A DNA stretch of 64,000 nucleotides from Sphingomonas pokkalii (GCF_003096275.1 NZ_QENQ01000001.1:3680009-3744008); one strand, 5' to 3'; positions 42,533 to 51,606 are shown, counted from the stretch's first letter. Numbers and translations: made by a program. The notes: generated from the sequence alone by a model not told the origin.

Positions 42533-44065
42533 ATGACCACCACCGATTTCGCGCCCCTGCCGGAAGCCGCCGCGCTGCCCAAGGTCCGCCTGCCGCAAGG
42601 GCTGTTGCTGCTCGACGGCGCGCTGGTCGAGCCGCTCGACCCCGCCCGCCGCATCGCGGTGCGCGATCCGAGCACGGGGCAGACGATCACCACCATTCCG
42701 GCCTGCACGCCCGCCGATGTCGATCGGGCGGTCGCCGCGGCGCATCGCTGCTTCGAAAGCGACGCCTGGCGATCGATGCGGCCGCTGGATCGCGGGCGGC
42801 TGCTCGAGCGGCTGGCGCTGCTGGTGGAGGACCATGCCGACGAGCTGGCGGCGCTGGAATCGCTCGACAGCGGTAAGCTGATCGGCATCACCCGCGCGAT
42901 CGATCTCCAGTTCACCATCGACGGCCTGCGCTATTTCGCGGGCTGGAGCTCGAAGACGCCCGGCGAGTATATCACGCTGTCGCCGCTGGTGGCCGAACCG
43001 GCCGTCTATCGCGCCTATACCGAACGGCGGCCGGTGGGGGTCGTCGCCGGCATCACCCCGTGGAATTTCCCGATCGGCCAGGCGATCCAGAAGCTCGCCC
43101 CGGCGATCGCCTTCGGCTGCACCGTCGTCCTCAAGCCCTCCGAGGAAACGTCGCTGACCACGCTGCGGCTGGGCGAACTGATCCTCGAAGCCGGTTTCCC
43201 CGCGGGCGCGGTGAACATCGTCACCGGCTATGGCCATGACGTCGGCGCGGCGCTGGTCGAACATCCGCTGGTCCGCAAGATCGCCTTTACCGGCTCGACC
43301 GCGACCGGGCAGCGCATCCTGGCGGCGACCGCGAAGACGATGAAGCGGGTGACGCTGGAGCTGGGCGGCAAGTCGCCGACGATCGTGCTCGCCGATGCGG
43401 ACCTGGACCGCGCCATCCCCGGCGCGGCGGCGGCGATCTTCTCCAATGCCGGCCAGATCTGCACCGCCGGATCGCGGCTGCTGGTCGAAGCGCCGGTCTA
43501 TGACCGGGTGCTGGAGGGCGTGGCGGAGATTGCGCAGACCCTGCGCCTCGGCGGGGCGTTCGATCCCGCGACGCAGGTGGGGCCGCTGATCTCGGCCGGC
43601 CAGCGCGACCGGGTGGCCGGGATCGTCGAGGGCGGCGTTGCCGAGGGTGCGGTCGCGGTTGCCGGTGGCGCCACCGGCGCGGGGGAGGGCTGGTTCTATC
43701 GCCCGACCGTGCTCGCCGGGCTGCGGCCCGATATGGCGGTGCTGCGCGAGGAGATTTTCGGGCCGGTGGTGTGCGCCGTGCAGGTCGCCGATCCGGCCGA
43801 GCTGATCCCGATCGCCAACGATACGCCCTTCGGCCTCGGCGCGAGCATCTGGACGCGCAACCTCGATCGCGCGCACCTGCTCGCCGACCGGATCAACGCC
43901 GGCACGGTGTGGCTGAACACGCACAATGTGCTCGATCTGGCGATGCCGTTCGGCGGCAACGGCCTGTCGGGCATCGGCCGCGAGTTCGGCAGCGCCGCCG
44001 TCCATGCCTTCACCGAGCCGCGCGCGGTGTGCATGCGGCTCGATCCGCAGGCGGCGCTGCGCTGA
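42533..44065 (+). CDS. Aldehyde dehydrogenase
   Basis: The gene encodes 510 residues with ITPWNFPIGQAIQKLAPAIA and VLKPSEETSL for cofactor binding, the general base Glu276 in TLELGGKSPT and the nucleophile Cys310 in SNAGQICTAGS. It is most like betaine-aldehyde or 4-aminobutyraldehyde-type dehydrogenases. Next to an amine permease, a DadA-like oxidase and RidA it may oxidise an aldehyde made by amine oxidation. The ATG at 42533 follows CGGAGTATAGG. It converges with the DadA-like gene, with only 10 bases between the stops. Confidence 0.9.
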   Translation: MTTTDFAPLPEAAALPKVRLPQGLLLLDGALVEPLDPARRIAVRDPSTGQTITTIPACTPADVDRAVAAAHRCFESDAWRSMRPLDRGRLLERLALLVEDHADELAALESLDSGKLIGITRAIDLQFTIDGLRYFAGWSSKTPGEYITLSPLVAEPAVYRAYTERRPVGVVAGITPWNFPIGQAIQKLAPAIAFGCTVVLKPSEETSLTTLRLGELILEAGFPAGAVNIVTGYGHDVGAALVEHPLVRKIAFTGSTATGQRILAATAKTMKRVTLELGGKSPTIVLADADLDRAIPGAAAAIFSNAGQICTAGSRLLVEAPVYDRVLEGVAEIAQTLRLGGAFDPATQVGPLISAGQRDRVAGIVEGGVAEGAVAVAGGATGAGEGWFYRPTVLAGLRPDMAVLREEIFGPVVCAVQVADPAELIPIANDTPFGLGASIWTRNLDRAHLLADRINAGTVWLNTHNVLDLAMPFGGNGLSGIGREFGSAAVHAFTEPRAVCMRLDPQAALR

Positions 44066-44075
44066 CCGGCGCCGC

Positions 44076-45368
44076 TTAGAAGCGGTCGAGCCGGTAGGGC
44101 GCGGGGTCGAGGATCGGCTTCGCGCCCGTCACCAGGTCGGCGGCGAGTTGGCCTGCCGCCGGCGCCGTGCCGAAGCCATGACCCGAAAAGCCCGAGGCGA
44201 GCGTGAGGCCCGGCACCGCCGGTACCCGCGCGATCACCGGGTGCGAATCCGGCGTCACGTCGATCATGCCCGCCCAGCGCTGCGCGATCGTCGCGTCCGC
44301 AAAGGCGGGCCAGGCGGCGATCAGGTTGCGCATCGCCTCCTGGATCAGGCCTTCGTTGACCGGCGGGTCCATCGTGCGGAGGCGCTCCAACGGCGCCACC
44401 GCCTCGCGCCGCCAGCGCCGCCCCAGCGCCAGATAGGCGGCGAAGTCGCTGCCATAGCCGAGCCGGAGATTGTGCCACTGCGCCCGCAGCGTCGGCAGAT
44501 AATGGAGGCCGATCCGCAGGTGGTCGGGCGTGATCGAGGTCTGCAGCGCGCCGCGCTGGGTGATGGTGAAGCCGCCGTCCAGCCGCTTGCGGAACGAGAA
44601 GTCGGGGCCGCCCACCGCCATCTCGGTCGGGCCTTCCATCGGCGCGGTGCGCAGCACCGAGGCGACCAGCGGCAGCGTCGGCAGCGAAACGCCGAGATTG
44701 CCGAGGAACCGCCGCGACCAGATGCCGCCGGCGAGCAGCACCTCCTCGCAGCCGATCTCGCCGCGTTCGGTCACGACGCCGGAGACGGCACCGCCGCTGC
44801 GCGCCAATGCCTGTGCCGCGCACTGCTCAACGATCACCGCGCCCTTGGCCATCGCCGCCCGCGCGATCGCGCTGGCGGCGAGCGTCGGCTCGGCCCGCCC
44901 GTCGGAAGGCGTGCAGATGCCGCCCGCCCAGCGCGCTGCGCCGCCCGGCACCAGCGCATCGATCTCGCCGGGACTCAGCAGCCGGGAATCGAGCCCCAGT
45001 TCGCGGACCGAGGCGATCCAGGCTTCGTGCGGGGCCATCTCCGCTTCGCTGCGGGCGACATAGAGGATGCCGGCCTGGCGATAGCCGACCTCGGCGCCCA
45101 CCCGCTCGGGCATCGCCGCCCACAGGCGATCCGATTCGGTGGCCAGCGGCACGTCGGCGATCCCACGGTTGGTCTTGCGGACCCAGCCGAGATTGCGGGA
45201 GGATTGCTCCCCGGCGATGCGACCCTTTTCGATCACGGTCACCGGAATGCCGCGCTCGGCGAGCACCAGCGCCGCCATCAGGCCGACGATGCCGCCGCCG
45301 ATCACCACGACGGTGGTGGTGGCAGGCAAAGCGGGGGAGGTGCGTACGGGCGTGATGGCGGGGGCCAT
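44076..45368 (-). CDS. DadA-like FAD-dependent amino acid oxidase/dehydrogenase
   Basis: The protein has 430 residues and the GxGxxG FAD fold at the N-terminus (VVVIGGGIVGLMAALVLAER, then VIEKGRIAGEQSSRN). A DAO-type substrate domain follows, and a C-terminal FAD-contacting segment ASGFSGHGFGTAPAAGQLAA ends the fold. DadA-type enzymes oxidise D-amino acids or amines to imines that hydrolyse to 2-oxo acids. A RidA homologue lies just upstream in the same operon and would deal with the imine. The start MAPAITPVRTSPAL is accepted because no better signal exists. The exact amine is not known. Confidence 0.88.
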   Translation of the reverse strand: MAPAITPVRTSPALPATTTVVVIGGGIVGLMAALVLAERGIPVTVIEKGRIAGEQSSRNLGWVRKTNRGIADVPLATESDRLWAAMPERVGAEVGYRQAGILYVARSEAEMAPHEAWIASVRELGLDSRLLSPGEIDALVPGGAARWAGGICTPSDGRAEPTLAASAIARAAMAKGAVIVEQCAAQALARSGGAVSGVVTERGEIGCEEVLLAGGIWSRRFLGNLGVSLPTLPLVASVLRTAPMEGPTEMAVGGPDFSFRKRLDGGFTITQRGALQTSITPDHLRIGLHYLPTLRAQWHNLRLGYGSDFAAYLALGRRWRREAVAPLERLRTMDPPVNEGLIQEAMRNLIAAWPAFADATIAQRWAGMIDVTPDSHPVIARVPAVPGLTLASGFSGHGFGTAPAAGQLAADLVTGAKPILDPAPYRLDRF

Positions 45369-45391
45369 GGGGGCAGTCGATCCGAAGGGGC

Positions 45392-45814
45392 TCAGAGGGT
45401 GATGGTGCGGCGCTGCACCTCGGCCTGCGATGCGCCGCGATAGGCGGTCACGTCGATCTCGACCTTGTATTCGGTCGCGCCCAGCTGCGGGCAGGTCATG
45501 GTCAGCGTCGGGTCGATGCCCCGCATCCGCTCGCCATAGGCGGTCATCACCGTCTCCACATCCTCGGGGAATTGCACGAACACGCGGGCGGCGATCACGT
45601 CTTCCAGCCGGGCATCCACCGATGTCAGCGCGGCCTCGATATTGGCCAGCACCTGGCGGGTCTGTTCGGTCAGGTCGGCGGGGATCTGCTTGGTGCGCGG
45701 GTTGCGGCCCGCGGTGTTGGATACGAAGATCCAGTTATCGACGGCGACGAGCCGCGAATAGCTGCCATGGTCCTCGAACTTCGAACCGGTCTTCACTTTG
45801 ACGATGCTGGTCAT
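45392..45814 (-). CDS. RidA/YjgF family protein
   Basis: The protein has 140 residues. The family core is visible as VDNWIFVSNTAGRNPRT, then TEQTRQVLANIEAALTSVDA, DVIAARVFVQFPEDVETVM and the end TMTCPQLGATEYKVEIDVTA. RidA proteins hydrolyse reactive 2-iminoacids to 2-oxo acids. The conserved Arg of the active site (RVFVQ) is present. It sits between the OCD homologue (32 bases upstream) and the DadA-like oxidase (23 bases downstream), which makes an amino-acid oxidation operon with imine clean-up likely. Confidence 0.9.
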   Translation of the reverse strand: MTSIVKVKTGSKFEDHGSYSRLVAVDNWIFVSNTAGRNPRTKQIPADLTEQTRQVLANIEAALTSVDARLEDVIAARVFVQFPEDVETVMTAYGERMRGIDPTLTMTCPQLGATEYKVEIDVTAYRGASQAEVQRRTITL

Positions 45815-45846
45815 GCGGTCTGCCTGGATGGGAGGGGGGGGGAGGG

Positions 45847-46983
45847 TCAGCGGAGGATCGGCTCGTCCCACAGGTTGAGCTCGACGCCGATCCCGCGGGC
45901 GATGGCGTTGCGATAGACGATGGTGCCCCAGGCCACGTCCTCCACCGCCATGCCGCCGACCGAGAGGACAATGATCTCTTCCTCGTTGCGGCGGCCGGGC
46001 GTGGCGCCGGCGACGATCGCGCCCAGATCCTCCAGCGTGGCGGGGTCGATCCGGCCTTCGTCGACCAGGTCGAGGAACTGCACGCCCACCGCCGGGATGA
46101 TGGCGTGGACGGGCTTGGGGTTCTCCTCCTGATACGCCTCGTAGAGCCCGCGATTGTCGAGCACCTTCCGGATCTCCGGCGCCTCCATGCTCGGATCGAT
46201 CGTGCAGGGGGCGGGCATCGACAGGAAGGCGCCGGGCTTCACCCAGTCGCGCTTGATCAGCGGGTAGAGCGACGGATCGCCGGTGGCGACCGAGGCGCAG
46301 AAGGTGGCGATGTCGCTGCCGCGCACGGCTTCCTCGTCGCTGTCGACGACGTGTACGGCCAGCTGCGGAAAGGTCTCCGCCACCCAGGCGCGGAAGGCGT
46401 CGAGATTCTTCTGGCCGCGCCCCTTGATCTTGACCGTGTCGATCGCCGGGCAGACCGCCATGAAGGCGGCGAGCGAGGTCCGCGCCATCACGCCGGGACC
46501 GACGATGCCGACGACGCGCGAGTCCTTTCGCGCGAGGTGCCGCGCCCCCACCCCCGGCACGGCGCCGGTGCGATAGGCGGAGAGCAGATTGGCCGACATC
46601 AGAGCAAGCGGCGCGCCGGTATCGACGTCGTTGAGCATGAAGGTGAGGATCGAGCGCGGCAGGCCCTTGTCGCGGTTCGCTACGTTCGAGCCATACCATT
46701 TCATCCCCGCCGTGCCGAAGCTGCCGCCCAGATAGGCCGGCATCGCCATGAAGCGGCGATCGGTGGTGGCGAGCGGCATGGTCGGGAAGGGCGAACTCTC
46801 CGGGAACATCAGGATCGCGCCGTGCGAATTGTTGTGCGGCCCGGCCATGCGATAGTCGCCGCTGTGCAGCAGCGCGAACATCGCCTCCATCGCGTCGACA
46901 CAGGCCGGCATGTCCGTCACGCCGGCGCGGACCATGTCGGGTTCGGAAAGATAGATGAAATTGATCTTGGTCGCGCGGGTCAT
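45847..46983 (-). CDS. Ornithine cyclodeaminase/mu-crystallin family protein
   Basis: The protein has 378 residues. The dehydrogenase fold is visible as VVGIVGPGVMARTSLAAFMA for the NAD-binding loop. The substrate region has MKWYGSNVANRDKGLPR and LALMSANLLSAYRTGAVPGV. The family includes ornithine and alanine dehydrogenases or ketimine reductases. The length is a little above the typical 320-350. The start MTRATKINFIYLSEPD (46983) is preferred over longer upstream frames that enter the AraC promoter region. It is the first gene of the leftward trio with RidA and the DadA-like oxidase. The true reaction is not known. Confidence 0.85.
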   Translation of the reverse strand: MTRATKINFIYLSEPDMVRAGVTDMPACVDAMEAMFALLHSGDYRMAGPHNNSHGAILMFPESSPFPTMPLATTDRRFMAMPAYLGGSFGTAGMKWYGSNVANRDKGLPRSILTFMLNDVDTGAPLALMSANLLSAYRTGAVPGVGARHLARKDSRVVGIVGPGVMARTSLAAFMAVCPAIDTVKIKGRGQKNLDAFRAWVAETFPQLAVHVVDSDEEAVRGSDIATFCASVATGDPSLYPLIKRDWVKPGAFLSMPAPCTIDPSMEAPEIRKVLDNRGLYEAYQEENPKPVHAIIPAVGVQFLDLVDEGRIDPATLEDLGAIVAGATPGRRNEEEIIVLSVGGMAVEDVAWGTIVYRNAIARGIGVELNLWDEPILR

Positions 46984-47146
46984 ATAGTCCACATTGCTGG
47001 GGCCGGGCACCGGGATGCGCGGGACGAAAGGTCCTGCCGCATGGCGGCCCAGAAGGGAGCTCCTGTTTCTCGCACCGCAGCGGCGGGGTGAATTGCAGAG
47101 AGGGTTACCGCCCTTGCGAAATCGGCCAATCGAAAGGCTGGGAGAG

Positions 47147-48208
47147 ATGGAACATAGCGTCCCCGAAAATGTGCCCGCCGCCGGACGGGAACAGGCGACC
47201 ATACGCCTGCTGTTCCTGTCGGCGCTGATCGATGCGCTGCCCGATGTCGGTGCCCGAATCGAACCGCTGCTGCGCGATCACGGCTTCCTGCTGGCGCAGA
47301 TGGCGACACCGTACGAACGTGCCCCGCTACATCGCTATATCGCGCTGCTGGAAAAGGCGGCGGAGCGCTTCGATCGGCCGTTCCTGGGGCTGGAGATGGG
47401 CACCCGCTTCGGCCTGGCCGAACTCGGCCCTTTCTATGCCCTGCTGCGCGCCGCCGGCACGCTGCGCGGGGCGTTCGCGCTGCTCGCTCTGTTCCAGAGC
47501 CGGCTGCAGACGCGCACGCTGTTCGATCCGGTGATCGATGAGGAGGTGACGACCTACAGCTATCGCATCGAGGATCCGGCGATATGGCCGCGCCGGCAGG
47601 ATGCCGAATTCACCATGGCGGGGATGACGACGCTGGCACGCCAGCTGGTCAACGCCCGATGGGCGCCGGTGGCGGTGCATTTCGAACATGCCGTCAAGGG
47701 GCGCGAGGCGGAGCTGGCGCGCACCTTCCGGGCGCCGGTCCATGGCGGGCGGATCGCCAACCAGCTCGTCATCCGCAACTGTGATCTCGATCGCCCGTTC
47801 CCCAACGCCGTGCCGACCGAGGACGGCAAGCTGCGGGCGATCCTGGAGGTGCATCTGCTCGATCTGATCGGGGCGGATCCGGCGCCCAGCACCAGCCTGG
47901 TCGCCCAGGCGGTGGAGCTGATCGAACGGCGCCTTGGCCGGATGCATGTCGATTGCGCATCGCTCGCGGCGGAGTTCGGCCTTTCCGAACGCTCGTTCCG
48001 CCGGCGGCTGATGGAGGAGGGAACCTCGTTCCGCGCGCTGCTGCAGGCGGCGCGGCAGGCGCGGGCCTGCGCGATGCTGCGCGCCTCGGACATGCCGATC
48101 GCCGAAGCCGCGCAGCAGCTCGGCTATTCCGATACCGCCACCTTCTCGCGCGCCTTCAAGGATTGGACGGGCATGTCGCCCGGGCAATATTCGAAAGCCG
48201 CGCCCTGA
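47147..48208 (+). CDS. AraC family transcriptional regulator
   Basis: The gene encodes 353 residues. The N-terminal region resembles the arabinose-binding-like domain of OruR/ArgR-type regulators (LIDALPDVGARIEPLLRDHG to about residue 200). The C-terminal part has the double AraC helix-turn-helix: LAAEFGLSERSFRRRLMEEG, then AEAAQQLGYSDTATFSRAFK and WTGMSPGQYS. It is divergent from the OCD-RidA-DadA operon and is its likely activator. The start ATG 47147 is close behind GGGAGAG, so an upstream in-frame start is possible. The effector may be an amino acid or amine. Confidence 0.88.
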   Translation: MEHSVPENVPAAGREQATIRLLFLSALIDALPDVGARIEPLLRDHGFLLAQMATPYERAPLHRYIALLEKAAERFDRPFLGLEMGTRFGLAELGPFYALLRAAGTLRGAFALLALFQSRLQTRTLFDPVIDEEVTTYSYRIEDPAIWPRRQDAEFTMAGMTTLARQLVNARWAPVAVHFEHAVKGREAELARTFRAPVHGGRIANQLVIRNCDLDRPFPNAVPTEDGKLRAILEVHLLDLIGADPAPSTSLVAQAVELIERRLGRMHVDCASLAAEFGLSERSFRRRLMEEGTSFRALLQAARQARACAMLRASDMPIAEAAQQLGYSDTATFSRAFKDWTGMSPGQYSKAAP

Positions 48209-48220
48209 ACGGCGCGGCGG

Positions 48221-48835
48221 TTATTCCGCCGGCCGTTGCGAGTTGGGATACCAGAAGGTGACGTGGCAGGCCTCGCAGCGCTGGTCCAGATCGCCGCCGA
48301 CGCGGTACAGCGCGTCGACATTCTTGGCGTCGATCGCCTGCAACGCCTTCACCGCCTGTTCCTGGGCACTGTCGGCATAGAGGTTCCAGCTATCGCGATC
48401 GCGCGCGATGCGGGCATCGATCTCGGTGGGGGAAAGTTCGCCCAGCCCCGGCTTGGTGCCGGCGGGCGCGGCGTGGCGGCCTTCCATCTTCACCAGGTTC
48501 ATCGCCTCGATCAGCGTGATGGCGTGGCGGCGGACCGCCTTCCATTCCTCGTCGGTGCGCGGCAGGCGCTGTTCTACACCCGCCTTGGTGACATGGACGC
48601 CCACCGCGTCCCAAACGCCGTCGGCGGCGGGATCGACGGTCGAATCCATCAGTTCCCGGATGGTGACCAGTATCTTCGGCGCGGCGCCGGCGCCGGTGCC
48701 GGCTGGCGTCGGCGCAGCGGGCGTCGGCGCCGGGGCCGGGGCGCCGGAACCGCACGCCCCCACCATGCCGGCGGTCACAAGGGCCAGCGTGGCCAGGATC
48801 CGCCGGCGCGTCGCGATGGAAAGGAAAGGGGCCAT
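48221..48835 (-). CDS. c-type cytochrome lipoprotein (C-terminal heme motif, cytochrome c556-like)
   Basis: The protein has 204 residues. The N-terminus is a signal peptide with the lipobox VGAC (LATLALVTAGMVGACGSG), so it is probably anchored to a membrane. A Pro/Ala-rich linker and a helical domain follow. The heme motif CEACH lies close to the C-terminus (Cys187, Cys190, His191), as in c'/c556-type cytochromes with a four-helix bundle. It is the last gene of a leftward operon with two related small membrane proteins (stop-to-start gap of two bases). It may carry electrons to or from those proteins. The sixth heme ligand is not identified. Confidence 0.85.
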   Translation of the reverse strand: MAPFLSIATRRRILATLALVTAGMVGACGSGAPAPAPTPAAPTPAGTGAGAAPKILVTIRELMDSTVDPAADGVWDAVGVHVTKAGVEQRLPRTDEEWKAVRRHAITLIEAMNLVKMEGRHAAPAGTKPGLGELSPTEIDARIARDRDSWNLYADSAQEQAVKALQAIDAKNVDALYRVGGDLDQRCEACHVTFWYPNSQRPAE

Positions 48836-48837
48836 GG

Positions 48838-49338
48838 TCAGAACACCGAAAGGGTGAAGCCGATCAAGCGACCGAACACGATCACCGTGATCCACAACAG
48901 CAGCGAAAAGGCGCCCGAAAGTCGGGCGGCGAGCGGCGGCGGCAGCGCATCGTCCCATGCGACGATGCGGCGATAGGCCGTCAGGTGGAACACCGCCATG
49001 TTCAGGCCGGCGGCGAGGATCGCGATCATCTTCCACTGGAACTGCGCGTTGTTCGAATAGGCGACGGCATTGGAGATGAACAGCAATCCGCCGGTCACGA
49101 TCGCGCCGGCAAAGGCGACCCAGGTGAACGGCAGCAGCTCCACGATCAGCTGGCGTGCGCCGCGGCGGTGCGATTGGAAGCCCAGCAGCCGCAGATCGAC
49201 GATGCAGATCGTGCCGAACACCAGCGTGATCGCCAGGACGTGCAGCGATTCGATCCAGGGGAAATAGCTGGTGTTTTCGCGGATCGCGGCGGCCAGCGGT
49301 GAATCATAGAGCTTCTGAAACAGTGGTTCCAAGGACAT
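48838..49338 (-). CDS. Small integral membrane protein, DUF6644-like (copy A)
   Basis: The protein has 166 residues and four hydrophobic segments: LHVLAITLVFGTICIVDLRL, TWVAFAGAIVTGGLLFISNA, WKMIAILAAGLNMAVFHLTA and SLLLWITVIVFGRLIGFTLS. The start MSLEPLFQKLYDSPLAAAIR follows GGAGGGG. It resembles the neighbour at 49386 in length, in the N-terminal LY-(D/E)-(S/T)-P-L pattern, in a His in the first segment (SLHVLAI versus SIHLLAI) and in the VDLRLLG versus SDLRLAG motif. The function is unknown. The adjacent cytochrome c lipoprotein suggests a redox role, which is inference. Confidence 0.75.
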   Translation of the reverse strand: MSLEPLFQKLYDSPLAAAIRENTSYFPWIESLHVLAITLVFGTICIVDLRLLGFQSHRRGARQLIVELLPFTWVAFAGAIVTGGLLFISNAVAYSNNAQFQWKMIAILAAGLNMAVFHLTAYRRIVAWDDALPPPLAARLSGAFSLLLWITVIVFGRLIGFTLSVF

Positions 49339-49385
49339 GGCGGCCCCTCCCAAGAATGGCGATGATGGCGGTGATGCGGGCGGCG

Positions 49386-49871
49386 TCAGGTGTAGGCGAT
49401 CCAGCGGCCGCAGAAGATCACCGCAACCCACACGATCAGCGAGATCCACGCCGCCGGTTTCACCGCCTGGCGCCAGCCTGCATGTTCCAGCCCGAAGGCC
49501 GGATCGAGCAGCGGCTTGCGGAAGAACAGCGTGAGCGCGAACGCGAACAGTACCAGGCCCATCTTGGTCCAGAACACGGTGTTGCCCAGGGTTCGGCCCG
49601 GCTCGGCCACCAGCATCACGATGCCGGTCAGCAACAGCACGATCAGCGCGGCCCACATCCAGGGCAGGTATCGCCGGACGACGCGGGCCGGCGATTCGTC
49701 GGTCGCCAGCACGCCGGCCAGGCGCAGATCGGATACGAGCGCCGATCCCACGACGATGGCGATCGCCAGCAGATGGATGCTCTGCACCGCTGGGATGATC
49801 CAGGTGATGTCCCGGATCGTGGTGCTGAGCGGCGTCTCGTACAGCCAGTTGCCGAAGCTCTCGATCGACAT
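49386..49871 (-). CDS. Small integral membrane protein, DUF6644-like (copy B)
   Basis: The protein has 161 residues, with four hydrophobic segments (SIHLLAIAIVVGSALVSDLR, MWAALIVLLLTGIVMLVAEP, FWTKMGLVLFAFALTLFFRK and AAWISLIVWVAVIFCGRWIA). It is homologous to copy A at 48838, with which it forms an operon that ends in the cytochrome c gene. The start MSIESFGNWLYETPL (49871) follows GGGAGAG. The order is copy B, copy A, cytochrome. It is divergent from the membrane-anchored regulator at 50113. Two different copies in tandem suggest a heterodimeric membrane unit. The role is unproven. Confidence 0.75.
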   Translation of the reverse strand: MSIESFGNWLYETPLSTTIRDITWIIPAVQSIHLLAIAIVVGSALVSDLRLAGVLATDESPARVVRRYLPWMWAALIVLLLTGIVMLVAEPGRTLGNTVFWTKMGLVLFAFALTLFFRKPLLDPAFGLEHAGWRQAVKPAAWISLIVWVAVIFCGRWIAYT

Positions 49872-50021
49872 GCGGCGAACTCTCCCATGGTTGCGTGGCC
49901 GAGATCCGGTGCCCGGCGGAAGCCGGACCTGGTCTGCCATCTATGCTGTCTTTAGCGGTAGGCCCCCGGATCGGGGCGTGCGGATCATCTAGGCATGGAA
50001 ATCGGCCTGCCGGAAATCTGA

Positions 50022-50036
50022 AACGGTTCGCAACGG
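50022..50036 (+). promoter_or_regulatory. Direct repeat AACGG-N5-AACGG
   Basis: Two AACGG units spaced by exactly 10 bases, one helical turn, lie about 80 bases before the regulator gene at 50113 and 150 bases from the divergent membrane-protein operon. The pattern AAC(G/T)GTTC-N2-AAC(G/T)G is shared with 54493, upstream of the paralogous regulator gene. OmpR/ToxR-type winged helices often bind such direct repeats. Confidence 0.45.
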
Positions 50037-50112
50037 CGACAGCGGCGGTGTGAAACGTCTCGATGTGCCATCCCGGTATCGCAAAGGCGTTGCGGACGGG
50101 GCTGCTTCGACT

Positions 50113-51516
50113 ATGACCTTGGCGATCATGAGTGCTAGCGAAGACGGCCCCCAGCAGGGATCCGCGCCTGTGCCGAACGGGCTTGCGGAACCTGATGAAA
50201 GTGCGCGGCTGCTGGCCGAGGCGGAAGCCGTGCGCGCGGCGATCCGGGGCAAGCGGTCGGACAAGCTTTCGCGCCTGTTCGATTTCCTGTTGGAGCGTAC
50301 CATCGCCGGCCGCCCGCCTTCGGAGCAGGAGATCGCGCGCGAGGCATTCTCCAATGGCCGCGATTCCGAAAACGGCCAGGACGCGACGGTGCGGGTCTAT
50401 GTCCACCGCCTGCGCAAGGCGCTGGAGACGGTCTATGCCGATCGCCCGGGTGCGCGCATCTCCATTCCCAAGGGCGAATATCGCCTGGTCCTCGGCCAGG
50501 ACGTGCCGCCGGGGGAGGTAGCGGAGCCGGCGGCCGGTGGGGCGGTCGCGCCGCCTGGGTCGAAACTGCCCTGGAAAGGGCTTCTGCTTGCCTTGGCGGT
50601 GCTGCTGGTCGCGAATCTGGTCGCTTGGGCGGTGCTGGTACGGCCGTCGCCGCCGCGGTCGGGGCTTGCCGGCACTCGCTTGTGGCAGGCCATCGCGCAG
50701 GACCATCGGCCGATCACGGTCGTGCTCGGGGATTATTATCTGTTCGCCGAACCTCCCGCCGCGGCGGGAGGCGCGACGGCGTCGCCGCCGCGGCTGGTGC
50801 GGAACCCGGCGATCAACGCGCGGGAAGATCTCGACATCTATCTGATGGCGCATCCCGACAAGATCGGCCGGGCGGTGGACATGGATCTGCGCTACGTGCC
50901 GGCAGGCGCGGTGGCGGCGCTGGACGATCTCTTTCGCGCGCTCACCACCCTACGCCCCAACCCACCACCCAGCCTCATCGCCGCGTCCCAGCTTACGCCC
51001 GATATCTTGAAAACGTCGGATGTAGTCTATGTCGGCCAACTCAGCGGCCTGGGTACGTTGTTGCGCAATCCGTTGTTCCAGGCGTCGCGCTTCAAGATTG
51101 GCGGCACCTATGACGAGTTGATCGATACGCTGTCGGGGCGACTCTACCGCTCCGATGGTGGAATCGTGCAGTCGGACGAGCATATTCCGCGCCGCGATTT
51201 CGGCTATCTTGCCAGCCTGCCCGGTCCTTCGGGCAATCATCTCGTTGTGATCGCCGGGATGCGCGATCCGGCGCTGCTGCAAATGACCGAATTGGCGGTC
51301 TCGCCCGACCGGTTGAAGGCGCTCGGGCAGCAGGCACCGCGCGAACCCGGCGGGTTCGAGGCGCTGTATCAGGTCCGCACGATGGGTACGCTCAATCTGA
51401 ACGGGGCACTGTTGCTGCAACGGCCTTTGCGGGCCGGGGGCATCTGGGATCAGCCCAATGCCAGCCAGCGCTTTCCCGATGATGCCTATGAAGGGGCGGG
51501 GCACGCGCGGCGCTAA
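50113..51516 (+). CDS. Membrane-anchored winged-helix regulator (paralogue A)
   Basis: The protein has about 467 residues. The N-terminal winged helix is the type seen in many proteobacterial sensors (LSRLFDFLLERTIAGRPPSE, DATVRVYVHRLRKALETVYA, then RISIPKGEYRLVL as the wing). One transmembrane segment follows (LLLALAVLLVANLVAWAVLV, near residue 160). The rest is a periplasmic domain of about 280 residues with no known enzyme motif. Its motif DFGYLASLPGPSGNHLVVIA matches DFGYIASIPGPSGRHILVIS in paralogue B at 53073. Start choice is uncertain: ATG 50113, ATG 50128 and GTG 50050 are in frame. The ToxR/CadC-like layout implies direct signal sensing from the periplasm. Confidence 0.8.
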   Translation: MTLAIMSASEDGPQQGSAPVPNGLAEPDESARLLAEAEAVRAAIRGKRSDKLSRLFDFLLERTIAGRPPSEQEIAREAFSNGRDSENGQDATVRVYVHRLRKALETVYADRPGARISIPKGEYRLVLGQDVPPGEVAEPAAGGAVAPPGSKLPWKGLLLALAVLLVANLVAWAVLVRPSPPRSGLAGTRLWQAIAQDHRPITVVLGDYYLFAEPPAAAGGATASPPRLVRNPAINAREDLDIYLMAHPDKIGRAVDMDLRYVPAGAVAALDDLFRALTTLRPNPPPSLIAASQLTPDILKTSDVVYVGQLSGLGTLLRNPLFQASRFKIGGTYDELIDTLSGRLYRSDGGIVQSDEHIPRRDFGYLASLPGPSGNHLVVIAGMRDPALLQMTELAVSPDRLKALGQQAPREPGGFEALYQVRTMGTLNLNGALLLQRPLRAGGIWDQPNASQRFPDDAYEGAGHARR

Positions 51517-51606
51517 TCGTTTGGGGCATCGTCCTGGCCGGTTTCGCAATTTGGGCGGCCGTTCGGGCAATAACCAGCACCGGTAATTCCGGCCACCATC
51601 TGCGCC

